Origin: Porticoccaceae bacterium UBA1117
GTDB lineage: Bacteria > Pseudomonadota > Gammaproteobacteria > Pseudomonadales > Porticoccaceae
DNA length: 12,974 nucleotides
Assembly: GCA_002313335.1 (NCBI GenBank)
Contig: DCBC01000141.1
Coordinates: forward strand, 1-12,974
Reading direction: 5' to 3'
Numbering within the stretch: the first letter of the stretch is position 1; each line of letters starts with the position of its first letter. The notes under the pieces were generated by a model that worked only from the letters and a program-made list of their open reading frames with translations, was not told the origin of the DNA and did not search any database. Made by a program: the position numbers and the translations under genes. Below are positions 7,138 through 12,974 of this stretch, in pieces.

Positions 7138-7748
7138 CCTGCCTGTTTAAATATTTTTTTTATTCGCGCCGCAATCTCATTGGGTGTTGTGCTGTGGCGC
7201 ATCGATTGAACAAGAGCGCCAGATTGATCCACGATGTAGTATCTAGAACTATGGCGATAAGCATAGGCAGAATCAACTGTTTCAGACTCAGTAATTTCAA
7301 AAAAAGCGCCATATTGAGATGTTACGGCTTTAACTTCATCAACTGATCCTGTTATGCCCTGAATATTTGGATGATAAAAGCGGGTGAATTCAGCAAGAGC
7401 TTGAAAGTCATCACGCTTAGGATCAATGCTGATCAGCAGTGCTTGAGTATTTGCAAGGTGCTCTGGCGATAGTTTTTCCATACTTCGTTTTAACACTGAC
7501 ATTGAGGCCGGACAAACTTCCGGACAGCTCAAAAATCCAAAATATACCACGACGACTTTTCCTCGGAAATCACTTAGTGCAACCTTGCCATCAATATTTC
7601 TTAACGCGAAATCACCGCCTAATTCTTCAGATTCGGTAAGCTTTTGGATATTGTCTGGTTTGCCGTCCATGACTGACCAAAGTAGCCCTAGAGAGACTAG
7701 GGCTAAAGTGATTACAGAGGGTAGTAGCCATTTTGAGTGTGTAGACAT
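7134..7748 (-). CDS. SCO1/SenC-family copper chaperone or thiol redox protein
   Basis: The 204-residue protein has one N-terminal membrane anchor (residues 8-26) and a periplasmic thioredoxin-like domain. The copper ligands of the family are present: C75 and C79 in CPEVC, and H166 in YRHSSRYY. SCO proteins deliver copper to cytochrome oxidase, classically to CuA of subunit II, and can also reduce its thiols. The oxidase encoded just upstream has no CuA, so CuB of subunit I or redox signalling is the more likely job here. The ATG at 7748 has a strong AAGGAG site (7755-7760) with a 6-base spacer. The gene starts 13 bp after cyoD and its stop overlaps the MFS start by 4 bases. Confidence 0.9.
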   Translation of the reverse strand: MSTHSKWLLPSVITLALVSLGLLWSVMDGKPDNIQKLTESEELGGDFALRNIDGKVALSDFRGKVVVVYFGFLSCPEVCPASMSVLKRSMEKLSPEHLANTQALLISIDPKRDDFQALAEFTRFYHPNIQGITGSVDEVKAVTSQYGAFFEITESETVDSAYAYRHSSRYYIVDQSGALVQSMRHSTTPNEIAARIKKIFKQAG

Positions 7749-7754
7749 AAATAA

Positions 7755-7760
7755 CTCCTT
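7755..7760 (-). promoter_or_regulatory. Ribosome binding site of the SCO gene
   Basis: The minus strand reads AAGGAG, 6 bases before the ATG at 7748 and just past the cyoD stop codon. It is one of the strongest Shine-Dalgarno sites in the operon and fixes this start. Confidence 0.7.
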
Positions 7761-7761
7761 T

Positions 7762-8109
7762 TTAGTGGCCCATTAACATATTGTGATTCAAGTGCTGCAT
7801 AATCCACACAGAGCCTACAATTAATATCATAACTAAAAGTATTACAAACACTGCAGATACTGAATTCCACATCTGTTCAGACGATGTATTCATGTGTAAA
7901 AAGAACACTAATTGGACCATCACCTGACCCACAGCGCAGAGCAGTATTAAAACAATACTTGCTGTTTCGTTAAGTGATCCACTCATCACAATAGCAAAGG
8001 GAATAGCTGTCAAAATAATCGATAAACTCAGCCCTACCATATACTCAGATAGACTACCGTGAGCGCTACCACCAGGACCATGGGTATTCTCAGTTTGTAC
8101 ATGTGCCAT
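7762..8109 (-). CDS. cyoD: Cytochrome bo3 ubiquinol oxidase subunit IV
   Basis: The 115-residue protein has three membrane helices, as in E. coli CyoD (109 residues). The family pattern is clear: SLSEYMVGLSLSIILTAIPF near the N-terminus, CAVGQVMVQLVFFLHM in the second helix and a third helix ending in GSVWIMQHLNHNM. Subunit IV helps assembly and CuB site formation in E. coli and carries no cofactor. The ATG at 8109 overlaps the cyoC stop by one base (TAATG), implying coupled translation. A G-rich stretch within the cyoC end serves as ribosome site. The next gene is SCO, not the heme O synthase cyoE that usually follows. Confidence 0.94.
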   Translation of the reverse strand: MAHVQTENTHGPGGSAHGSLSEYMVGLSLSIILTAIPFAIVMSGSLNETASIVLILLCAVGQVMVQLVFFLHMNTSSEQMWNSVSAVFVILLVMILIVGSVWIMQHLNHNMLMGH

Positions 8110-8768
8110 TATAAAACCCCCATCAAATAAACAAAACTAAATACGCAAATCCAAATAATATCTAGAAAATGCCAAAACAAACTCAGACACATAAGGCGGA
8201 CAATGTTGTTTTCACTAAGTCCTTCTTTGAAAAGCAACCCAAACAACACCAACATCCACAACATCCCTGCGAATACATGTAATCCGTGAGTCCCGATTAG
8301 GGCATAGAACGCCGACCAGGCACCACTGCTCCATGCCGCTGCACCCTCATGGGTAAAGTGTATGAATTCATTGATCTCCATGTAGAGAAACCCAGCACCC
8401 AAACCAAAGGTCACCATCAACCAGCCGACCAGACCACGCATGCTTTTATGATTAGCTGATAAGACGGCTAGTCCAAAGGTAAAACTGCTAGTTAACAGTA
8501 ACCCTGTCTCTGCGAGCACATAGTCCAATTCAAACAGATCACGAGCTTCTATGGTGCCTGCAAAATTATTTTGCAATACAGCAAACACTGCAAAAAGCGT
8601 TGCAAAAAGGACACAGTCACTAAGAATGTAAATCCAAAATCCAAATACGGTATCACCACCATAGTCATGGTGAAGTTCTTTCTCAATGTACCCGGTATAT
8701 CCGACGCGTGGAGTACCCATAATAAGATTTCCAACCTTATTAGGGCTCATTTGATTTGTATTTGACAC
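8109..8768 (-). CDS. cyoC: Cytochrome bo3 ubiquinol oxidase subunit III
   Basis: The 219-residue protein carries the five-helix heme-copper oxidase subunit III fold: GFWIYILSDCVLFATLFAVF (residues 43-62), GLLLTSSFTFGLAVLSA, FIHFTHEGAAAWSSGAWSAFY and GTHGLHVFAGMLW. It stabilises subunit I and carries no cofactor. The start is a GTG at 8768 with an AAAAGGG site 8 bases upstream. The first ATG, 18 bases further in, would be 26 bases from that site, so GTG is preferred. The N-terminus is slightly longer than in E. coli CyoC (204 residues). The gene lies 30 bp after cyoB and overlaps cyoD by one base. Confidence 0.95.
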   Translation of the reverse strand: MSNTNQMSPNKVGNLIMGTPRVGYTGYIEKELHHDYGGDTVFGFWIYILSDCVLFATLFAVFAVLQNNFAGTIEARDLFELDYVLAETGLLLTSSFTFGLAVLSANHKSMRGLVGWLMVTFGLGAGFLYMEINEFIHFTHEGAAAWSSGAWSAFYALIGTHGLHVFAGMLWMLVLFGLLFKEGLSENNIVRLMCLSLFWHFLDIIWICVFSFVYLMGVL

Positions 8769-8776
8769 TGTAAATA

Positions 8777-8783
8777 CCCTTTT
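8777..8783 (-). promoter_or_regulatory. Ribosome binding site deciding the GTG start of cyoC
   Basis: The minus strand reads AAAAGGG with an 8-base spacer to the GTG at 8768. The next in-frame ATG is too far away to use it, which supports the non-ATG start. Confidence 0.6.
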
Positions 8784-8798
8784 AATTGACTAAAAAAA

Positions 8799-10868
8799 CT
8801 ACACGCTAATGGTGACGGCATCAGATTCCAGGTCCTCGGTAACAGACTCTCCCACACGGCCGAGGTTTGAAAAATGCTTTTTCTCAATGGCTTCAATTTG
8901 ATCGACCTCAACGTAATAATCTTTGTCATCTTGGAAGGCATAGATTATCCACGCACCTAGCATGGCGACGCCGCTAAGAATTGCCAACCACCATATCCAC
9001 CAGACCATAGCAAAACCTAGTACTAGTGATATTCCACCAATAACAATGCCTGCCCAGGTATTTTTAGGCATGTGTATTCGCTGGTACTTCGATGGCCTTT
9101 TGTAGGCTAGTCCCAATTCTTTCATATCCGTCCAGTGGTCACGATCTCGAACTTCCGGAAGCAATGCAAAATTATAGAATGGTGGTGGCGATGATGTAGC
9201 CCACTCTAATGTTCTAGCATTCCACGGATCACCGGTCCAATCACGGTTACTTTTTTGATCACGTATGCTGGCAAACATCTGATAGAACTGGACTGCGATA
9301 GCGCACAGAACAATCAATGCCCCAGCACCGGCGACCAATAGCCAATTATTCCAAACTGGATTGTCGTAGTAGTTCAGACGCCTTGTCATACCCATAAAGC
9401 CGAGAATATATAAGGGCATAAAGGCCATAAAGAACCCCACAGTCCAGAGCCCACAGGCCCATTTTCCTAGAGTTTCATCGAGCGTGAAACCAGTAGCCTT
9501 GGGCCACCAATAGGTTATGCCCGCGAAATACCCAAATAGGGAGCCACCAATAATTACATTATGGAAATGTGCGACTAAAAATAGACTGTTATGTAAAACG
9601 AAGTCAGCTGCTGGGATAGCTAACATTACGCCAGTCATACCGCCAATAGTGAAGGTCAAAAAGAACGATACGGTCCACCACATTGGTGCACTGAACTCGA
9701 CTTGGCCTTTATACATGGTAAATAGCCAGTTAAATATTTTAACCCCAGTAGGGATCGAAATAATCATCGTAGCTACCCCGAAAAATGCATTCACATTAGC
9801 GCCTGCACCCATGGTGAAGAAGTGGTGCAACCACACCACAAACGACATTAGCATAATACAAATGGTCGCCCAAATTAGAGACGTATATCCAAATAATCGC
9901 TTGCGTGAGAAGGTTGCTGTGATCTCTGAAAAGACTCCAAAAGCAGGCAGAATAAGAATATAAACTTCTGGGTGACCCCAAGCCCAAATAAGGTTTACAT
10001 ACATCATCTGGTTACCACCCATATCGCCAGTGAAGAAGTGGGTACCTATGTACCGGTCTAATGTGAGTAAAGTTAGACTCACCGTTAAAATGGGGAAAGC
10101 GACGACGATCAGTACATTTGCACAAAAGGAGGTCCAGGTAAACACGGGCATTTTCATAAGCGTCATGCCGGGAGCTCGCATCCGCAGAATTGTCACCACA
10201 AAATTAACACCCGTTAAGAGCGTCCCTATGCCTGAGATTTGTAATGCCCAAAGCCAATAGTCAACACCTACCCAGGGACTGTACTCAATCCCCGAAAGTG
10301 GTGGGTATGCCAGCCAGCCTGTTGCAGCAAACTCACCAACAAAGAGAGAAATATTCATCAGCAGCGCACCTGACACAAACAGCCAGAAACTCAGCGAATT
10401 CAAAAATGGGAAGGCGACATCGCGCGCACCTATTTGCAGTGGTACAACGATATTCATGAGCCCGACTATTAATGGCATAGCCACGAAAAATATCATGATA
10501 ACGCCATGCGCCGTAAAGATTTGGTCGTAGTGTTCAGGCGGCAAATACCCAGCTCCAGACTCGCTGGCTACTGCCACTGCCTGTTGTGAACGCATAAGTA
10601 ATGCATCGCTGAAACCTCTAAACAGCATTATCATTGCGACAATCACATACATAATGCCGATCTTTTTATGATCTACTGAGGTAAACCATTCTTCCCATAG
10701 ATATTTGAGCTTACCAAAGTAAAGTATTGAACCCACCAATCCCAATCCACCGATAGCTACAACGGTAAAGGTTGTCATTATGATTGGATCTTCAAAGGGG
10801 ATTGAATCGAGCGTCAAACGGCCGAATATAGGGTCTGCCTCTGTGACAATCGTGCGGTTAGTCGACAT
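8799..10868 (-). CDS. cyoB: Cytochrome bo3 ubiquinol oxidase subunit I
   Basis: The 689-residue protein is the catalytic subunit, with about 15 helices. It reduces O2 to water with electrons from ubiquinol and pumps protons. Key residues sit at E. coli position +15: low-spin heme ligands H121 and H436, heme o3 ligand H434, CuB ligands H299, H348 and H349, the cross-linked Y303, E301, K-channel K377 and D-channel D150. The quinone-site set R84, D88, H113 and Q116 matches E. coli R71, D75, H98 and Q101. It is therefore a quinol oxidase, not a cytochrome c oxidase. The N-terminus is about 13 residues longer than E. coli CyoB; no Met occurs at the E. coli start. The ATG at 10868 lies inside the end of cyoA (11-base overlap) behind a perfect AGGAGG. 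Confidence 0.97.
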   Translation of the reverse strand: MSTNRTIVTEADPIFGRLTLDSIPFEDPIIMTTFTVVAIGGLGLVGSILYFGKLKYLWEEWFTSVDHKKIGIMYVIVAMIMLFRGFSDALLMRSQQAVAVASESGAGYLPPEHYDQIFTAHGVIMIFFVAMPLIVGLMNIVVPLQIGARDVAFPFLNSLSFWLFVSGALLMNISLFVGEFAATGWLAYPPLSGIEYSPWVGVDYWLWALQISGIGTLLTGVNFVVTILRMRAPGMTLMKMPVFTWTSFCANVLIVVAFPILTVSLTLLTLDRYIGTHFFTGDMGGNQMMYVNLIWAWGHPEVYILILPAFGVFSEITATFSRKRLFGYTSLIWATICIMLMSFVVWLHHFFTMGAGANVNAFFGVATMIISIPTGVKIFNWLFTMYKGQVEFSAPMWWTVSFFLTFTIGGMTGVMLAIPAADFVLHNSLFLVAHFHNVIIGGSLFGYFAGITYWWPKATGFTLDETLGKWACGLWTVGFFMAFMPLYILGFMGMTRRLNYYDNPVWNNWLLVAGAGALIVLCAIAVQFYQMFASIRDQKSNRDWTGDPWNARTLEWATSSPPPFYNFALLPEVRDRDHWTDMKELGLAYKRPSKYQRIHMPKNTWAGIVIGGISLVLGFAMVWWIWWLAILSGVAMLGAWIIYAFQDDKDYYVEVDQIEAIEKKHFSNLGRVGESVTEDLESDAVTISV

Positions 10869-11718
10869 TTAAACCTCCTGTGTAATGTTCGATAATATCG
10901 CTAAATAAAAGCGGATTGGGGTTGTTAAAATAAAGGGGTTTTACATCTCGGCTTTTTACTTGAAGCGCTTTAAAAACATCATCCGTGAGCACTTTTGGTG
11001 AGTCTTTAACCTTTGTGACCCAAGCATCAAATTGCATTTTATCGGAGGCTATGGCGTTGAATTTCATGCCAGAAAAACCAAAACCACTGTAGTTAGTTGA
11101 CATGCCTTTGTAAGTTCCTGCTTCTGACGCCATTAAATGCAGACGGTTTTCCATTCCTGACATTGCGTAGATCATGCTACCTAAATTGGGAATAAAGAAA
11201 GAATTCATAGTGGCATCAGAGGTGATCAAAAACTCAACTGGCTGGTCGACTACCATAGCCATTTCATTCACTGTGGCTATGCCGTATTCGGGATAAATGA
11301 ATAGCCATTTCCAGTCCATGGCGACGACTTGTACCACCATAGTAGGTTGGTCAGATTCTATGGGTTTGCGCGGGTCCAGAGAGTGCGAGGTAATGTAAGT
11401 CAAAATACCAAGCGCGGTAATGATGAGGATAGGAACCGTCCAAACGACTAACTCTATTTTGTTTGAATGCTCCCAATTTGGAAGATACTCTTCCTTAGTG
11501 TTGCCGCTCCTGTATTTATAAGGGAACCAAACACTCATGATGAGAACAGGTATCACCACAATAAGCATTATGGCGAACGAGACGATAATCAACCACTGTT
11601 GTTGCTCCGCCACGGGGCCTTTGGGGTCAAATAGCATAAACTCATCACATCCACTAACGAGCAAACAGCCAGCCAGAAGGATTGCTAATCGAAGCCAATT
11701 TTGAAAATCAGAAGTCAC
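10858..11718 (-). CDS. cyoA: Cytochrome bo3 ubiquinol oxidase subunit II (lipoprotein)
   Basis: The 286-residue protein begins with a lipoprotein signal ending in the lipobox LVSGC (residues 20-24). Asp25 after Cys24 is the inner-membrane retention signal known from E. coli. Two membrane helices and a periplasmic cupredoxin domain follow. The region [20 protein letters not shown], the [18 protein letters not shown] block and [18 protein letters not shown] closely follow E. coli CyoA. The CuA ligands of cytochrome c oxidase (the CxxxC pair and its histidine) are absent, as expected for a quinol oxidase. It is somewhat shorter than E. coli CyoA, whose His/Met-rich tail is missing. The start is a GTG at 11718; no in-frame ATG precedes it, and later Met codons would remove the signal peptide. 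Its Shine-Dalgarno is weak. It is the first gene of the operon. Confidence 0.96.
   Translation of the reverse strand: MTSDFQNWLRLAILLAGCLLVSGCDEFMLFDPKGPVAEQQQWLIIVSFAIMLIVVIPVLIMSVWFPYKYRSGNTKEEYLPNWEHSNKIELVVWTVPILIITALGILTYITSHSLDPRKPIESDQPTMVVQVVAMDWKWLFIYPEYGIATVNEMAMVVDQPVEFLITSDATMNSFFIPNLGSMIYAMSGMENRLHLMASEAGTYKGMSTNYSGFGFSGMKFNAIASDKMQFDAWVTKVKDSPKVLTDDVFKALQVKSRDVKPLYFNNPNPLLFSDIIEHYTGGLNVD
10874..10879 (-). promoter_or_regulatory. Consensus ribosome binding site of cyoB inside cyoA
   Basis: The minus strand reads AGGAGG, 5 bases before the cyoB ATG and within the last codons of cyoA. It is the strongest ribosome site in the operon, in line with high expression of subunit I. Confidence 0.8.
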
Positions 11719-11751
11719 TAATATCGCATCTCATTAAATACACAAACACAT

Positions 11752-11785
11752 AAAAAAAACACCGCTGGCTTGGCACCACGCTGTG
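11752..11785 (-). terminator. Terminator-like hairpin with T8 tract before cyoA
   Basis: On the minus strand an imperfect GC-rich hairpin (11785-11760) forms from CACAGCGTGG and CCAGCGGTG around a 7-base loop, with one mismatch and one bulged G. Eight T residues (11759-11752) follow at once. It ends 33 bases before the cyoA GTG and lies 134 bases after the regulator stop. It either ends the regulator transcript or acts as an attenuator in a cyo leader; the sequence alone does not decide. Confidence 0.6.
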
Positions 11786-11819
11786 TCGAACATTACTGCA
11801 ATCCGCTTATTTTTATGTG

Positions 11820-11836
11820 CTAGCTTGAAACGCTAG
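11820..11836. repeat. Small palindrome in the cyo upstream region
   Basis: CTAGC (11820-11824) and GCTAG (11832-11836) flank 7 bases, giving an operator-like dyad. It lies about 100 bases before cyoA and could be a regulator-binding site. The match is short, so chance is possible. Confidence 0.3.
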
Positions 11837-11857
11837 ATAATCGAAGAAAACTGCGGT

Positions 11858-11901
11858 GGTAAACGCTTGCCTTAACTGAGACCCACCTCTTAAGGTTTAC
11901 C
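11858..11901. repeat. Interrupted 12-bp inverted repeat after the regulator gene
   Basis: GGTAAA and CCTTAA (11858-11863 and 11870-11875, split by CGCTTG) pair with TTAAGGTTTACC (11890-11901) around a 14-base loop. All 12 positions pair, with one 6-base bulge. No T-run follows, so it is not a classic terminator. It lies 18 bases after the regulator stop and could be a 3' stabilising structure or an operator upstream of cyo. Confidence 0.45.
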
Positions 11902-11918
11902 GAATTCTTCTGAATTTT

Positions 11919-12482
11919 TTAAGATCTACCAGAAACTCTATCCGTTAGGTCGAGAATCTTATTGACGCCTGACCCTAGTTTTAATAATTTCATCAGCCGT
12001 TGAGATTTTAGTGTCTGCATTTCGTTAAGCCAGCCCACCAGTAACTCGATGAGATCATGCATCTCGCTCATTTTCTGAAGCGCATAGCTATCGTCCCCAA
12101 CTTGCTTTTCTTGCAATAAAACACTGCGCAGCATTGATAAAGTAGGATCAATCTCACGTTTTCTACGCTCCTCTATCAAAGTCCTGGCCATCTCCAACAC
12201 ATCATCAGGCGTAGTGAAATAATCCTTTCTGTCACCGGCAATTGCTACGGCTCGCAGTAAGTTCCACGAGTGTAATTCTTTGAGACCCATGCTCACATTA
12301 GACCTTGAAATATGCAGCGCTTCACCGATTTGGTCGGCATTAAGCGGTGCCTCTGACACCACCAAAAGAGCGCATATTTGACCGACGGTCCGATTGATGC
12401 CCCAACGGCTACCCATTTCTCCGAAATGTTGGATGAACGATTCTGAATGAAGTGAAATTTCGAGCGATTCAGAGTTAGGCAT
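11919..12482 (-). CDS. GbsR/MarR-family winged-helix transcriptional regulator
   Basis: The 187-residue protein matches the GbsR group: FIQHFGEMGSRWGINRTVGQ (residues 17-36), a winged helix-turn-helix around LNADQIGEALHISRSNVSMG (47-66), a wing at GDRKDYF (83-89) and RRKREIDPTLSMLR (106-119), then a helical dimerisation tail. Members repress or activate nearby genes in response to small ligands; Bacillus GbsR senses choline. The frame extends upstream to a TTG at 12542, but that TTG is part of a good -35 box, so the ATG at 12482 is the better start. The gene points toward cyoA, whose start is 200 bp downstream, and diverges from pyrD. Control of the oxidase operon is a reasonable inference from position. 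Confidence 0.87.
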   Translation of the reverse strand: MPNSESLEISLHSESFIQHFGEMGSRWGINRTVGQICALLVVSEAPLNADQIGEALHISRSNVSMGLKELHSWNLLRAVAIAGDRKDYFTTPDDVLEMARTLIEERRKREIDPTLSMLRSVLLQEKQVGDDSYALQKMSEMHDLIELLVGWLNEMQTLKSQRLMKLLKLGSGVNKILDLTDRVSGRS

Positions 12483-12513
12483 TGGTAAATCTCTAATTTT
12501 CAGTAATGTGTGA

Positions 12514-12542
12514 AATTTAGCAAAACTCAATAAATTAGTCAA
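12514..12542 (-). promoter_or_regulatory. Sigma70 promoter of the GbsR/MarR-type gene
   Basis: On the minus strand TTGACT (12542-12537, 5 of 6) and TAAATT (12519-12514, 4 of 6) are separated by exactly 17 bases. Transcription would start near 12507, leaving a leader of about 25 bases to the ATG at 12482. It overlaps the possible upstream TTG start, which argues against that start. Confidence 0.6.
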
Positions 12543-12742
12543 GCGCCATTACTCTTAAAATCTGGCGAGCATGCTGACATACTGCACTTATCGGGGTAAA
12601 TGTAATAATATTTATCGATGCCATTAATTAATATTATGTGTGCGGCTTCGTCTTTAATGCTGCACTGTTTATCGTGCTACTGGGTAAGTCATTAAGTTGG
12701 CACTAAAAATCATTCTACCGTTTGGAAAGCAACGAAATCTGA

Positions 12743-12770
12743 TTACCAGGCTAAGTTGAGGTGGTATGAT
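12743..12770 (+). promoter_or_regulatory. Putative sigma70 promoter of pyrD
   Basis: TTACCA (12743-12748, 4 of 6) and TATGAT (12765-12770, 5 of 6) are 16 bases apart. The predicted start near 12777 gives a leader of about 46 bases, with AAAGGA at 12807-12812 lying 10 bases before the ATG. Confidence 0.5.
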
Positions 12771-12822
12771 CTCACCGATAACCTATCCAAAAGAATACAC
12801 GATCCCAAAGGATTAAAAGTTA

Positions 12823-12974
12823 ATGTTCTACTCCATCGCTCAAAAAATCATGATGAGAATCGATCCTGAGAAAGTCCATGATTGGGTATTGGGCTTTTTT
12901 CATAAAACTGGCAATAGCTTATTTAATCGATTCTACTCTCAAAGTGTTAAATCTGACCCTATTGAGGTCATGGG
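12823..12974 (+). CDS. pyrD: Dihydroorotate dehydrogenase (quinone), class 2, N-terminal part (truncated)
   Basis: Fifty complete codons are visible from the ATG at 12823 to the right edge. The start MFYSIAQKIMMRIDPEKVHD and the segment SDPIEVMG (residues 44-51) match the N-terminal helices of class 2 PyrD (E. coli: a LDPERAHE stretch, then VNCMG before the barrel). These helices bind the membrane and form the quinone tunnel. The enzyme oxidises dihydroorotate to orotate in pyrimidine synthesis and passes electrons to ubiquinone. The FMN-binding barrel and catalytic Ser lie outside the window. An AAAGGA ribosome site supports the start. It diverges from the GbsR-type gene. Confidence 0.9.
   Translation, partial: MFYSIAQKIMMRIDPEKVHDWVLGFFHKTGNSLFNRFYSQSVKSDPIEVM

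Larger units (their letters stand above)
12483..12822. other. Divergent intergenic region between the regulator and pyrD
   Basis: This 340-bp gene-free stretch holds the promoters of both flanking genes at its two ends. The middle (about 12543-12740) is AT-rich and contains only open frames of about 25 codons or fewer, which I do not consider genes. An 8-bp AT-only dyad, ATAATATT and AATATTAT, lies at 12605-12612 and 12630-12637. No RNA gene was recognised. Confidence 0.6.

Noticed and set aside
9517..9963. 148-codon open frame on the plus strand inside cyoB
   Set aside because: It is antisense to strongly conserved cyoB coding sequence, has no recognisable domain and its length follows from the codon pattern of the real gene.
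12605..12637. Perfect 8-bp dyad ATAATATT / AATATTAT with a 17-base loop
   Set aside because: It consists only of A and T in an AT-rich spacer, so a chance match is likely; it is noted within the intergenic entry rather than as a site.
1..12974. Mobile element, prophage, CRISPR or defence system
   Set aside because: No transposase, integrase, repeat array, terminal inverted repeats or defence-type domain is visible; the genes are metabolic, respiratory or housekeeping.

Overview
The window reads as chromosomal DNA of a gammaproteobacterium, probably an aerobic marine-type lineage. G+C looks moderate to low by eye. The cytochrome bo3 quinol oxidase subunits closely follow the Escherichia coli CyoABCD pattern, the pyrD start is of the class 2 (quinone-dependent) type, and the Hsp70-like gene resembles YegD. 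No rRNA, tRNA, CRISPR array, insertion sequence, integrase or phage gene is visible, and gene packing is ordinary for a chromosome. The genus cannot be named from this sequence alone.

Layout. (1) Positions 1-1772, minus strand: a two-gene unit with an SLC17/ACS-type MFS carboxylate transporter followed, after 29 bp, by the N-terminal 161 residues of an AMP-forming acyl-CoA synthetase that runs off the left edge. Together they suggest uptake of an organic acid and its activation to a CoA thioester. (2) 2031-3455, plus strand: a YegD-like Hsp70 ATPase with no substrate-binding domain. (3) 3479-4246, minus strand: a cis-prenyltransferase whose motifs match the archaeal, eukaryotic and mycobacterial short-chain branch rather than the standard bacterial UppS. 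(4) 4408-4827, minus strand: a stand-alone DoxX-family membrane protein. (5) 4968-11718, minus strand: a seven-gene probable operon, cyoA-cyoB-cyoC-cyoD-SCO-MFS(YbfB/YjiJ-like)-FhuD-like binding protein, with overlaps or gaps of 30 bp or less throughout. (6) 11919-12482, minus strand: a GbsR/MarR-type regulator just upstream of the oxidase operon. (7) 12823 to the right edge, plus strand: the first 50 codons of pyrD, divergent from the regulator.

How the parts may fit. The oxidase takes electrons from ubiquinol to oxygen. It lacks CuA but has the usual CuB/heme histidines, so the SCO protein in the operon most plausibly serves CuB or redox control. The heme O synthase gene cyoE that usually closes cyo operons is not here. 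In its place are SCO, an MFS permease and a secreted FhuD-like siderophore-binding protein without ABC permease or ATPase genes. Pairing a periplasmic binding protein with an MFS permease is the most unusual arrangement in the window. The DNA between the regulator and cyoA holds a terminator-like hairpin with eight T residues, an interrupted inverted repeat and a small palindrome, making it the likely control region for the oxidase genes.
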